Below are positions 32,475 through 43,985 of a DNA stretch of 64,000 bases, piece after piece (within the stretch, counting starts at the first letter, position 1; each line of letters opens with the position of its first letter). The notes beneath the pieces were generated by a model that saw nothing but the letters and a program-made list of their open reading frames with translations, was not told the origin of the DNA and searched no databases. Origin of the DNA: Porites lobata (taxonomy: Eukaryota; Cnidaria; Anthozoa; Scleractinia; Poritidae). Location: contig CALNXK010000002.1 of NCBI GenBank assembly GCA_942486035.1, positions 2,929,501 to 2,993,500 of the forward strand, given 5' to 3'. Position numbers and translations under genes: made by a program.

Positions 32475-35395
32475 CCGGGATATGTTTTCGACTTTGTCCC
32501 AACACCTCTAGCATCTGGAGGTGTTGGCCTTTTCATTCACGAATCACTAAATTACTCAGTTTTAGAAACGATCTCTAATGAAGCTTTTCAAGCCCTTTGG
32601 ATTGAAATATCTTTTGCAAATAACAAAAACATTGTCTGTGGTATAATATATCGCCAACACAATTCTCCGGATCAGTTCATGTCTGAAATGCGAAACATCT
32701 CAAATTAGCCATGACTTCTTAATGTCCTTACAAAGTTGCTATCTCATTCCAACAGTTGATAAGCCCACTCGAGTCCATAGGAACTCAGCTACGTTAATTG
32801 ATAATATCTTTTTAAACAACCCTGACCAAATACTTCTCAGCGGTAACATCATCTCCGACATTAGCGATCACTTCTCTCAATTTTGCATAATCAAAGCAGC
32901 AAGAGATGAATATAAAGGGTACACTACCAAGATACGCGATTTTTCTAATTTTTCCGCAGACCAATTCAATAGGGAACTCTCTGAGGTTGACTGGGAATGT
33001 ATCCTCGTAAATCATGCAACTGATTAGGACAAATTATTTTCAACCTTTTATAAGAAATTTAATAAGATTGTAAACAAACATGCTCCCATTACAAAGTTAT
33101 CAAAGCGTAAAGCCAAACAGCTTTCTAAGCCTTGGATTACTACTGGATTAAAAGCATCCATTATGGTTAAAAACAAATTGTATGTGTCCGGTGACGAAGA
33201 CAAATACAAATATTATAGAAACAAAATTTGTAGCCTGATACGTCTAAGTAAAAAGATATACTATCAGGATTATTTCGAACGCCACAAAACAAACATGAAA
33301 AAGACATGGGAAGGAATAAATGACGTCTTGCATCGCAGAAAGAAGACCAAAATTATAACTGCTATTAAGGACCCGAATAAGAGCAACAAAATCATAAAAG
33401 AACCTTCACAGGTCGCTAATATTCTTAATGACCATTTTTCATCTGTAGGAAATAGGCTAGCTAGCACAATTCCAACGCCACAACAACATTATCTTAATTA
33501 CGTTAGTCATTGCAAAGCACCATCTTCATCTTTTCTATTCTTACCGGTAACGTCCGACGAAGTGAAATTTCAGATACTCTCCATACCAAACAACAAGTCT
33601 TATGGTCTATATTCATCTCCCATAAAATTATTGAAGTGTGCAAGTAGTATCATAGCTCCTATTCTATCAGAAATATTAAATATCTCAGTAACACTAGGAA
33701 AATACCCCGCAAAACTTAAATTGTCCAAAATAACTCCAATATTCAAGAGTGGCGAAGATAATGATGCGAATAACTACAGGCCTATATCCTTATTATCTAA
33801 CTTTAACAGAATTTTTGAAAAGATCATGTACAACAGAATGAAAGATTACATTGACAAACATAACTTATTGTATTCCTCCCAGTACGGTTTTCGTAAAGGT
33901 CACTCGACTCAACATGCAATATTAGACATTGTAAACGCAATACAAATTAATATGAATCAAGGTCTTTTCTCGTGCGGAGTCTTCATAGACCTCAAGAAAG
34001 CTTTTGATACTGTCGATCATAACATTTTGCTTGACAAACTTAATCACTGTGGTTTTCGTGGAATTATTAATGATTGGTTCTCCTCGTATTTGAATAATCG
34101 GATGCAATCTACCCAAATCGGACCATACATTTCAAACAAAGCCAACGTAAGTTATGGCATTCCCCAAGGATCTGTGCTCGGCCCGTTGCTTTTTTTATTG
34201 TATGTTAATGACATACATCAATGCTCGAATAAACTTAAGTTTTATCTCTTCGCAGATGATACTAATATCCTTTATGCCGATAAAAACTTAAAGTCCCTAG
34301 AAAATATAGTAAATATCGAATTACAAAACCTCCACGAATGGTTAACATCCAATAAGTTAACTCTCAATACTACAAAAACTAACTTTGTGATCTTTCATCT
34401 TTATCAAAAAAAAGTCACTTACCAACCGAGCCTCTACATGTTCGATAACGAAAAAAAATGGAAATGTAACTCTAGAGTCCAAAAATTATATTAAATATCT
34501 TGGTGTGTTGATTGATAAAAATCTTACTTGGAAATATCACATTGACGCCATTACGGCAAAAATCAGTAAAACCGTTGGACTAATTTCAAAACTTCGGCAC
34601 TCCATACCCCGTCATATACTGTTATATATTTACCAAACATTAATCCACCCTCACCTAAACTATGGTCTTGCTGCCTGGGGTCAGGCATCCAAAACGTCCC
34701 TCAATAAAATTTAATTCTCCAGAAGAAAGTGCTTCGCATGATGTATTTTACGGATATACGTGAACACGCAATTCCTCTATTTATCGACGCTGACATATTA
34801 CCAGTGTCATTTATGTATTATAAAACTGTGGCTAATCTAATGCACGATATTAACAACAACAATTCGCCAACAAATCTGCTCAATTTATTTGAAAAAACCT
34901 CAACAATTCATTCATACTATACAAGATCATCTAGTTCAGGTAACTTTCACGTCAAAAGCTGGAAATACACAAAAACTCCTTGTCTCGCTTTGGTGTAAAA
35001 CTTTGGAATGAGATGCCTTGTCATATTAGAGATCTTCCTAAAAAGAAATTTAGGAAAGTACTTCACAGATTGCTTTCGGATATCTTGAAAAGAGAAGATG
35101 ACTATATTGAGACGCCCTTAATAGTTGAAAAAGTTCGATTAATAGTTTAGTGATTTCTGTATTAAAGTATTTGTTTGTTTGCTTGTTCAGATTTAATGTA
35201 ATTAAAATAAAGCTGTGATAGAATATTATTTATTGTAACTTCAAATTGTAGTTTTCCTTCCTTTTCCTTTCCTTTCTTTTCCTTTCAATTTATTTTTCTT
35301 TTAACTGGTCCCCCTAGATTGGCAATTGCTATTTTGCGGGCCAGTCTATTGTAACCAATAGTCTTATGAAATAAAGTTGAAGAAGTTGAAGAAGT
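32475..35395 (+). pseudogene. CR1-like LINE with 8-bp TSD
   Basis: Inserted into the Penelope-like repeat, flanked by TGGGTTCA on both sides (32467-32474 and 35396-35403). 5'-truncated within the AP-endonuclease (LASGGVGLFIHESLNY, ~32510; then SDISDHFSQF, ~32855). 33163-34494 is a long intact RT frame: YRPISLLSNFNRIFEKIM, QYGFRKGHSTQHAI, motif A FIDLKKAFDTVDH, motif B YGIPQGSVLGPLLF, motif C LFADDTNILY. Frameshifts follow before the thumb (34505-34714) and the C-terminal region (LVKLWNEMPCHI, ~35000). The tail is 'agttgaagaagttgaagaag'. The family is shared with 58546-58976. Confidence 0.9.
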
Positions 35396-35778
35396 TGGGT
35401 TCAAACCTTTCACAATTAAAACGATTAATGTCGTTCAAAGGGACTCGCAGGTAATTGAAGGCAAAAAGGCCGGGTGACGTGTTTCGACGAGAATAATTGG
35501 CAGCGTAGGTGAAGCAACATTTTGGGAAATGTTGTGGCTTTTTGTACTTATTGCATATTTAAAAGGAGATGTGTAAGGAAAGATGGAAGAGTATTCATTG
35601 ATAGTATTGATTGATTGTTGGACTTCCTTTGAAGGTGTTTTTAATAATAAGTGCTCACATTGCTGGTTTGCACGTGACGTCATGGCGGCCACGTTGGATG
35701 ACACGAACAAAAGCATTTCTCTCCTCTCCTCTGGGAACTTAACCCTATTTCATATAAATTTCTCAAGAAAAATTCTAT
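35396..35778. other. Right remainder of Penelope-like repeat, then intron
   Basis: After the LINE target duplication, 'aaacctttcacaattaaaac' continues the interrupted repeat to about 35440. The rest shows no gene. The final TTCTAT (35773-35778) is the target duplication of the next element. Confidence 0.5.
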
Positions 35779-37236
35779 GAGGGTCTCAATGGGGTTAACC
35801 GATAGGCGTAAAACGGCCTAAAATTTAGTCGATAGCCTTAAAAATTGAAAAATTTTAACCGTTAGCCGTAAATAGGGTAAAAAGAGTTAACCGTAAAAGA
35901 AATTGTTTCCTAGCTAGGTTTGTCAATTTAATGAAGGTGTTAAACTCACTTTTTTTATGGTTACGTTTTTTACTTCCCCGCTACTTTGACTCCGTACGCA
36001 CGTTAGGCCAAGCGCCTAGCTTTTAGGTGTTGACCTAGACCTAAACTCCATTTTCGTCGCTCTCTCGGAGAACTAATTTTTTCCATAGCGAAAACCTGGC
36101 TTCTCCCTGGAGATTAATATTTGCGATTTTCAAGAGGTCGAGCCCTCGAAATAGTAGTGAAACAACACGCAGAGACATGTCACTGTTTGTAAACACATTG
36201 CCGATAAACAACAATTCCCTGTTTTTCTCTAACGCCACGGTAGACATTGCCATGTCTAGTTCTTGTATTAAAGGCGTCTTCCCACGCAATCTCGTTCAAG
36301 GCATTTCGGTGGCGAATCTCAGAAAAAAAATCGCTCGGAACACGTGACCCGAAACTCATTAGCCGCGCGGAACAATGAGGCCTGCGGACGAGGCAACAGG
36401 AAACTGAGTCGTCCTGTACAGTCTTTCGCTATCATTAAAAACACTGGACACGGGAATTTTGTTATTGGCTGTTTTCACACTAGAGCTAGAAATGGATCAT
36501 CCGTCTGAGTCTAGCCTGTGTGCAGACGCCCCCTCCCCCACAGACAACCCTTCTCCGATTTTTTCTTATTGGACGAGGCGCCTGTACACAGGTTATCAGA
36601 AATGGATAATGCATATCCAAACTGTCCGTCAAAATTGACGAATTAAGTCAGGTGAATTGTTCATTTAAAATTAAAACCATTCCGTTTTGAAACTAAGACG
36701 TATTGCTTATCTGACGCGAATTATCAAACGGATAACCCGTCTCACGCGAATCACCCGTCTCTAGTGTGAAAATAACCTCCCACGCAGGCGTCCTTAGGGG
36801 AGCTCGTTTTTTATCCCTCCCCACAACGAGCTCCCCTAAAAACGCCTGCGTGGGAGGCTAGTGTGAAAACGGCCATTTCTGTTATAAATGAACGTCACGC
36901 CACCGGTCTTGAGTTTGGCGTTCGCGTTTTAAATTGACCATTGGCATTTCTTTGCGTAAAATAATACTAGAAGCGGAATACTTTATAAAAAGTATGATCT
37001 ATCAAATGTTAAAATTTTTCAGAAGGATAGCATTCCATCCCGAGATGATCTTAAGACCTTTATTTTGCTTTAAAGATACAAAAAATACAGGTTCATTAAG
37101 ATTTAACTCTTTGAAACAAAAGAAGTTAATCTTTAACTTTTTTGTTAACCGTAGCTGAAAAAAATTAATCGATAGCCGTAAAAGAGCCAAAATTTTAGCC
37201 GATAACCGTAAAAGCCACAACCCCATTGAGACCCTC
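35779..37236. mobile_element. 1458-bp TIR element, TTCTAT duplications
   Basis: Ends are GAGGGTCTCAATGGGGTT and AACCCCATTGAGACCCTC, a perfect 18-bp inverted repeat. The symmetry continues in 'aaccgataggcgtaaaa' against 'ttttagccgataaccgtaaa'. It is flanked by TTCTAT on both sides (35773-35778, 37237-37242). Near each end 'taaccgatagccgtaaaa' is repeated several times as subterminal repeats. A second TIR element is nested at 36467-36874. No transposase is recognisable, so the superfamily is open. Confidence 0.85.
36467..36874. mobile_element. Nested MITE with hairpin end
   Basis: Ends are GGCTGTTTTCACACTAG and CTAGTGTGAAAACGGCC. Near the right end, 36777-36857 forms a strong hairpin: CCTCCCACGCAGGCGT and TAGGGGAGCTCG against their complements around a ~20-nt loop. 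It sits inside the 35779-37236 element and is therefore younger. Confidence 0.7.
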
Positions 37237-37242
37237 TTCTAT

Positions 37243-38230
37243 TGTATTATCATCCAACATGGCCGCCTTGTCACATGGTTGTGAACCAAGAATTCCATTA
37301 AGGACACTAAGTGCCCACATTATACTAAGTGCCTCCATTCTAATAAGTTCCCCTGTTCTATTATTCTTATATTAGCGAGAGGTAGGCCGAGATTCATCCT
37401 CCTTTTGTTGCTCATCAACGAACGGTAATGCCACATTACAAAATTTGTGGTCTTAGTCGTGTTTCCCACGTTAATTGATAACATTTATAGCATATTTGTT
37501 ACTGTTACAGTTTCTGGGTAATAACGGCCATGTTCCGAATAAGTATCTTGTCTCAAATAAGAGCATTCCCTTGAGGTAATAAAAGTAATTAAGCGCCCCG
37601 GGCGCTAAATCGAATCATTACGGTAAAAGTTATTTGTTTCCTGATATTATAAAAAATCTGAAAGGTTTAATCTTTCAACAGCTGACGCCATTTTACTGGT
37701 AGTCAATGTCAATGTCAAGGGTATGAGATAAATGAAACGGTAATGCCACATTACAAAACTGAACCCACATCACAATTTCAGCACCAAAGCAGTATACTTT
37801 GTTTTTATAAATGAAACAGTTGAAATTGTGAAGTAGGTTATTTCTTAAGGGGCAGTGTAAAACTTTGACTGCGTACTCTCTGCGGACTATTGTTTTTAGG
37901 GTTAGAAAACACTGGGATTATAGTTGTCAGGTACTGATTAGCATGGTGAAAACAATAGTCCGCAGTCAGCGTATACACTTACTGAATTTCTTAAAAAGTA
38001 ATAGGCGAGTAGAGGATGTTTTGAACAGACTAATTGAGATAAACTATGAGTACCTTGATGATGGCTGAAAAATAATTGTACATTATTTGACAGTTTTGGT
38101 TAGGTTATTTCTGGAATGGATACAGTAAAAGGAAATGATTTTTAGTATTTTAGTGTTTGTATGTTGTATTCATTATGTAGCGGGTGTGGGTGTGAGTGTG
38201 TGGGTGAATGGAACTTTGATAAATTGTACC
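37243..38230. other. Intronic, repeat scraps
   Basis: 37545-37625 resembles the right end of the 'aataagcgccc' MITE family ('ttaagcgcc', 'aaatcgaatcattacggta'). 'atttcagcaccaaagcagta' occurs at ~37777 and again at ~38232. No gene. Confidence 0.4.
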
Positions 38231-38269
38231 AATTTCAGCACCAAAGCAGTAGACTGCTAAACTCGCAGT

Positions 38270-38820
38270 ATGGCCGGTCAAAAATAGCTGTCAAAGGGAG
38301 GCACTGGTTATAAGGAGTAGTATTGGGCACTAGTTACAAATTTCATGCATTTCAACGGCATAAGGAAGCATTAGCACATTATAATTGTGAACATTTGTTT
38401 CATTGGCAAAAGTGTAAATTTTGCAAATTTCTGGGCCCACCTCATCTAACAATAATAGGAGACATGTTTTAAGAACGAGGCAAAAATGCACACTATATTT
38501 TTTTATATTTGGTTGATGAAAAGATACAGAATTAGTGCATAGAAGTGGTAGCATGTTTACGTGAGGCAATGCTGGATTCTATTACAACTAAGAGACCTAA
38601 GTGGCCCGCATGCGGATAATCCTTGGCTCACAATTTAGTGGAACACATATTGTACTAAGAATTGTGAATGGTTGTCTCAGCGGAAAAAACAATACATTTT
38701 CCAAATTTCTGGTCCCACCTCATAAAGCAATAATGGGACACATTTCTTAAGAACGAGACAAACATGTACACTATATTTTTTTATATATTTGGTTGATGAA
38801 AAGATACAGAATTAGTTTGA
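38270..38820. repeat. Tandem duplication, ~278-bp period
   Basis: 'cccacctcat..aacaataa', 'ttaagaacgagg.aaa' and 'ttggttgatgaaaagataca' occur at ~38440-38537 and again at ~38703-38816. Copies are diverged, and the second lacks some of the left part. No gene. Confidence 0.65.
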
Positions 38821-38916
38821 ATGGGATATGTTTTAGAAACATTGGGCACCGGTGACATTTCGTGGAGATTTACATAAAGTGAAACATTTCAAAATGGCGC
38901 ACGCACGCTTCTGGAC

Positions 38917-40142
38917 CAGGGCGGATAAAGTTGGGCGGTGAAACGAGCGCGTCCGAGCAAAAAGGTGTGATGCAGTGGACTGGAACTCTGCTTAGAAATG
39001 TTGCTTGTTTACGACGCTTGCGATGTGCTTTGTCGGTTTGTCCATTAGACACTGCCGCTGTCACTAAATTATGGCGGCTTGATTTGTTTTCTTGCACTTC
39101 TTCCTCGTTCCTTTGTGCTGGTACGCTGTCTCCGAGAGGCAAATGTTGCTTTTTTTGCGGAAGGTTTGGTTGGAGTAGACAATCATCTCTTTCAAAGGGT
39201 TTCTCTTATTACTTCCATGATTCTACCACTGAATTATATTTTCGTTCTACCACTCGCCAATGTCGATGTTATTCCAAAACAAAAACAACTAAGTACTGTC
39301 TAAAACACGAAGGAAAATCTCATCTGTGTCATCTATGGCAAAACAGCAGATCGTGTTTCATAACTAGATGACGTATATTTTATAAATGCGTGCAGCTCGT
39401 GCAAGGTGAAATTATGCTAATTTCAATCACCACCATCCTTCTTTTTAAGTTTGAAAAAAAAAAAACATCTCATACGTCTTTCTGTTTCTTCGAAACTTCA
39501 AAATTAGTTTCCCCTCAGTTTTTACTGTTTACCTTGCTTTGTTTTGGAGAGAAAAACGGAGAAAAAACCTTACAACTAACCTCAATAAATTTAGTCTACA
39601 TGCGGTTGCCGGATTTGCGACGCATTGCGCGAATCGCCATGGTGCGTTGCACCAGAGAAGCAAAGTTTGAAGCAGTACAACGCCACTATATCAAAATATA
39701 TCAATCTAATTTTTTGTTGTGTCATATAAAATTTATCCCCCTTTAACATATGCAAAAATTGAGGTTAAGAAGTGTTAAGCTTTTGCAAACGAAACGGTGA
39801 AAGACGATTAGGTGATATTTAGTGGAAGGAGGAGGTATTCAACACTTTCAAATTAAACTCAAATTTTGGCATTATACGACCAACAAGTTTGACTTATAGG
39901 CATACAGACACAAACTTATGAAACTGTTTATTGATGTTGTTATGAAACGAATATATCTATTTAACATTGTAGCCTGAAATTACAGAAAGAAAATAGGATT
40001 TCCGGTTTGCAAAGAGGAAAATTTCGCCGGCCTTCAAGCGCACCGGAAGCGCGGAAAGAGCGCTCGTGCCAGTCCTACTCCGCATCACACATTAAATGAA
40101 GAGCGGAGCGCTCGTTTCACCGCCCAACATTTATCCGCCCTG
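38917..40142. mobile_element. Non-autonomous hAT-like element
   Basis: Ends are CAGGGCGGATAAAGTTGGGC and GCCCAACATTTATCCGCCCTG, continuing to a ~36-bp inverted repeat through 'ggtgaaacgagcgc'. It is flanked by a perfect 8-bp duplication TTCTGGAC (38909-38916 and 40143-40150). An 8-bp duplication with CAGGG ends is the signature of the hAT superfamily. The 1.2-kb interior has no complete transposase; the 146-codon frame at 38931-39371 starts inside the TIR and has no hAT features that I can see. Confidence 0.85.
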
Positions 40143-40150
40143 TTCTGGAC

Positions 40151-40639
40151 ATTTCGGCTTTCGTTAATACTTTAAGGGGACCGTTTCTCTAAAGAGGAAA
40201 ACAAGTAAGTGAGAGAGGAAAGTGAAGAGTTTAAAACAACGAAAAAAAATAATGTTGTATAGTGGAGAACCAAAAATGAATGAAGGCACATACTGGTTAT
40301 TGTGAAAGCATATTTGGCCAGGAACCTCAAAAGTTAGAGTGCCCACGGTAAGGAATTATTATCATTTCAAGGACTTGGTGGGTCTCTCCTCGAGTAATTA
40401 GTGGACTACCTGTGGGTCATGAAATTTGGTTTGGTTGGCTTGAACGAACACTCTCTCCCTTTTGTAAGACTTTGAAAGGAATGAACGATACAAAAGCAAA
40501 TGATGCTAGAGTGATATTTCAGCGCATCACATTATATTTGGTAAGTCAAGCGACATCGAAAGGAAGAAACTGTTTACTTAACTTGTGAAGTATATGGCAC
40601 AAATACATAAGCTTAACTGAAACGACTTCCATTCGTTGT
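40151..40639. other. Intronic, no gene
   Basis: No structure seen. Confidence 0.4.
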
Positions 40640-40800
40640 TTTCAGATATATTTGATTCAGTTGTATTTGATAAATGTTGCTTTACAGTTAAGTAAAGCCA
40701 TTTTCAGATATATTTGATTCAGTTGTATTTGATAAATGTTGCCTCACAGTTATTGGGGCCTCTTGTTAGGCAGGTAATTTGAACTTTTTTTTTTAGTACT
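40640..40800. repeat. ~62-bp duplication at array edge
   Basis: 'ttttcagatatatttgattc' to 'gataaatgttgc.t.acagtta' occurs at 40640-40690 and 40702-40753. The second copy runs into 'gcctcacagttat', a diverged version of the start of the array unit, so the array edge is a decayed partial unit. Confidence 0.65.
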
Positions 40801-41103
40801 GCTGCCTCACAGTTATAAGGACCTTTTTAGTTATCTAATTTGAAGGAGCCACTTTTGGCATCCAATTTGAGTATCTTGCCACTTTCTGGATATCGCCAGC
40901 CTCCAAGGGGCCACTTTTGGCATCCAATTCAAATCGCCAGAGGCTGGCGATTTTTCGCCATTGCATGCATTTCTGGACATAAGTGTTTTAGTGCAGCCAG
41001 AAAATAACATGGAAAAAATGGAGTTCAGTGTCTAAAACTGATTTCAAGGATGGACATCAAAGGTGATAACAGACATGAGAAACCAAAGCAAACCCTAACA
41101 AAC

Positions 41104-41148
41104 CTTTGGAGCTCTTTGTCCAAGGAGAGGGCGTTGTAGTGGAATGGC
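41104..41148 (-). CDS. Stalk exon, array unit 1
   Basis: Acceptor 'gatgttcctag', donor CAAAG|GTTTGT; 45 nt, phase 1 to 1. Encodes HSTTTPSPWTKSSK plus a junction Gly: 8 of 15 residues are Ser/Thr, with two Pro, as in O-glycosylated mucin-like stalks. The sequence is identical to the other three copies. It lies in the shortened unit, where the intron piece upstream of the exon (in the transcript sense) lacks ~207 bp. Confidence 0.65.
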
Positions 41149-41743
41149 CTAGGAACATCAGAAAATGTTAAATCTGCATGATTAGTTTTCAGACGCTTCA
41201 CTGAATTGAGTGCTTAATACTGGGGAACTCTAAGAAAAGTTAAATGCACACGATCATCCCAGAAAACTGCAGAAATATGGGCTTTCAATGAACAGCAGGG
41301 AAATAAGGGTAAAAATTAGAGAAGCCTTTTTTAATTAATAAAATATAAAATTCTCTCTTAGCAGAAACAAAGATGGTATCATATCATTGTGGTCAATAGA
41401 AAGTTTAGGGCCTTTAATCTACCTACCGGCACTTGTTGTTGCTGCCTCACAGTTATAAGGACCTTTTTAGTTATCTAATTTGAAGGAGCCACTTTTGGCA
41501 TCCAATTTGAATATCTTGCCACTTTCTGGATATCGCCAGCCTCCAAGGGGCCACTTTTGGCATCCAATTCAAATCGCCAGAGGCTGGCGATTTTTCGCCA
41601 TTGCATGCATTTCTGGACATAAGTGTTTTAGTGCAGCCAGAAAATAACATGGAAAAAATTGAGTTCAGTGTCTAAAACTGATTTCAAGGATGGACATCAA
41701 AGGTGACAACAGACATGAGAAACCAAAGCAAACCCTAACAAAC

Positions 41744-41788
41744 CTTTGGAGCTCTTTGTCCAAGGAGAGGGCGTTGTAGTGGAATGGC
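41744..41788 (-). CDS. Stalk exon, array unit 2
   Basis: Identical 45-nt symmetric exon with the same acceptor and GTTTGT donor. Skipping or including it leaves the frame unchanged. Confidence 0.65.
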
Positions 41789-42592
41789 CTAGGAACATCA
41801 GAAAATGTTAAATCTGCATGATTAGTTTTCAGACGCTTCTTGGCTCGTTTTTGGAAAGTAAACGAAGTAGAAAGAGAAGAAGATAAGAACCTCAGAGTTT
41901 CGTAATTTTGCAAAAACATCATAATAAACTTCTAAGTATAACTGCATATTAATCAAGTGATCATGAACTTTCAAAAAAACATGGTGCAATAATGTCCAAT
42001 AACCGGCAAATCATCGTTTTGAATCAAATCATTTTGGTAACCAACTTCACTGAATTGAGTGCTTAATACTGGGGAACTCTAAGAAAAGTTAAATGCACAC
42101 GATCATCCCAGAAAACTGCAGAAATATGGGCTTTCAATGAACAGCAGGGAAATAAGGGTAAAAATTAGAGAAGCCTTTTTTAATTAATAAAATATAAAAT
42201 TCTCTCTTGGCAGAAACAAAGATGGTATCATATCATTGTGGTCAATAGAAAGTTTAGGGCCTTTAATCTACCTACCAGCACTTGTTGTTGCTGCCTCACA
42301 GTTATAAGGACCTTTTTAGTTATCTAATTTGAAGGAGCCACTTTTGGCATCCAATTTGAATATCTTGCCATTTTCTGGATATCGCCAGCCTCCAAGGGGC
42401 CACTTTTGGCATCCAATTCAAATCGCCAGAGGCTGGCGATTTTTCGCCATTGCATGCATTTCTGGACATAAGTGTTTTAGTGCAGCCAGAAAATAACATG
42501 GAAAAAATTGAGTTCAGTGTCTAAAACTGATTTCAAGGATGGACATCAAAGGTGACAACAGACATGAGAAACCAAAGCAAACCCTAACAAAC

Positions 42593-42637
42593 CTTTGGAG
42601 CTCTTTGTCCAAGGAGAGGGCGTTGTAGTGGAATGGC
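42593..42637 (-). CDS. Stalk exon, array unit 3
   Basis: Identical 45-nt symmetric exon; the flanking intron is the same as in unit 2 apart from a few substitutions. Confidence 0.65.
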
Positions 42638-43442
42638 CTAGGAACATCAGAAAATGTTAAATCTGCATGATTAGTTTTCAGACGCTTCTTGGCTCGTTTT
42701 TGGAAAGTAAACGAAGTAGAAAGAGAAGAAGATAAGAACCTCAGAGTTTCGTAATTTTGCAAAAACATCATAATAAACTTCTAAGTATAACTGCATATTA
42801 ATCAAGTGATCATGAACTTTCAAAAAAACATGGTGCAATAATGTCCAATAACCGGCAAATCATCGTTTTGAATCAAATCATTTTGGTAACCAACTTCACT
42901 GAATTGAGTGCTTAATACTGGGGAACTCTAAGAAAAGTTAAATGCACACGATCATCCCAGAAAACTGCAGAAATATGGGCTTTCAATGAACAGCAGGGAA
43001 ATAAGGGTAAAAATTAGAGAAGCCTTTTTTAATTAATAAAATATAAAATTCTCTCTTAGCAGAAACAAAGATGGTATCATATCATTGTGGTCAATAGAAA
43101 GTTTAGGGCCTTTAATCTACCTACCGGCACTTGTTGTTGCTGCCTCACAGTTATAAGGACCTTTTTAGTTATCTAATTTGAAGGAGCCACTTTTGGCATC
43201 CAATTTGAATATCTTGCCACTTTCTGGATATCGCCAGCCTCAAGGGGCCACTTTTGGCATCAATTCAAATCGCCAGAGGCTGGCGATTTTTTTTCGCCAT
43301 TGCATGCATTTCTGGACATAAGTGTTTTAGTGCAGCCAGAAAATAACATGGAAAAAATTGAGTTCAGTGTCTAAAACTGATTTCAAGGATGGACATCAAA
43401 GGTGACAACAGACATGAGAAACCAAAGGAAACCCTAACAAAC

Positions 43443-43487
43443 CTTTGGAGCTCTTTGTCCAAGGAGAGGGCGTTGTAGTGGAATGGC
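43443..43487 (-). CDS. Stalk exon, array unit 4 (first in transcript)
   Basis: Identical 45-nt exon. The acceptor differs by one base ('gatgctcctag'). It is the first stalk exon after the Cys-rich exon at 45653-45746 and joins it in phase (CCT G|GC = Pro-Gly). The intron of this unit shows the most differences from the others, so it may be the older edge. Confidence 0.65.
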
Positions 43488-43985
43488 CTAGGAGCATCAG
43501 AAAATGTTAAATCTGCATGATTAGTTTTCAGACGCTTCTTGGCTCGTTTTTGGAAAGTAAACGAAGTAGAAAGAGAAGAAGATAAGAGCCTCAGAGTTTC
43601 GTAATTTTGCAAAAACATCATAATAAACTTCTAAGTATAACTGCATATTAATCAAGTGATCATGAACTTTCAAAAAAACATGGTGCAATAATGTCCAATA
43701 ACCGGCAAATCATCGTTTTGAATCAAATCATTTTGGTAACCAACTTCACTGAATTGAGTGCTTAATACTGGGGAACTCTAAGAAAAGTTAAATGCACACG
43801 ATCATCCCAGAAAACTGCAGAAATATGGGCTTTCAATGAACAGCAGGGAAATAAGGGTAAAAATTAGAGAAGCCTTTTTTAATTAATAAAATATAAAATT
43901 CTCTCTTAGCAGAAACAAAGATGGTATCATATCATTGTGGTCAATAGAAAGTTTAGGGCCTTTAATCTACCTACCGGCACTTGTT

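Larger units (their letters stand above)
40801..43985. repeat. Tandem array of ~849-bp exon-bearing units
   Basis: Four units begin 'gctgcctcacagttataagg' at 40801, 41442, 42290 and 43139. The last three are 847-849 bp and nearly identical. The first is 641 bp because it lacks ~207 bp (see findings). Each unit holds one 45-nt stalk exon on the - strand plus intron. Each also carries a hairpin (tcgccagcctc/gaggctggcga) close to 'ggggccacttttggcatcca'. High identity implies recent duplication or ongoing homogenisation. Long - strand open frames inside the units are read-through of exon and intron, not separate genes. Confidence 0.95.

Noticed and set aside
38931..39371. 146-codon + strand frame as a host gene or hAT transposase
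   Set aside because: Starts within the terminal inverted repeat, with no transposase motifs or splice context.
41665..43621. Three 85-codon - strand frames repeated every ~850 bp as a small gene family
   Set aside because: They run across stalk-exon acceptor and donor sites and into intron; repetition reflects the array, and the spliced 45-nt exon in another frame fits the gene model.
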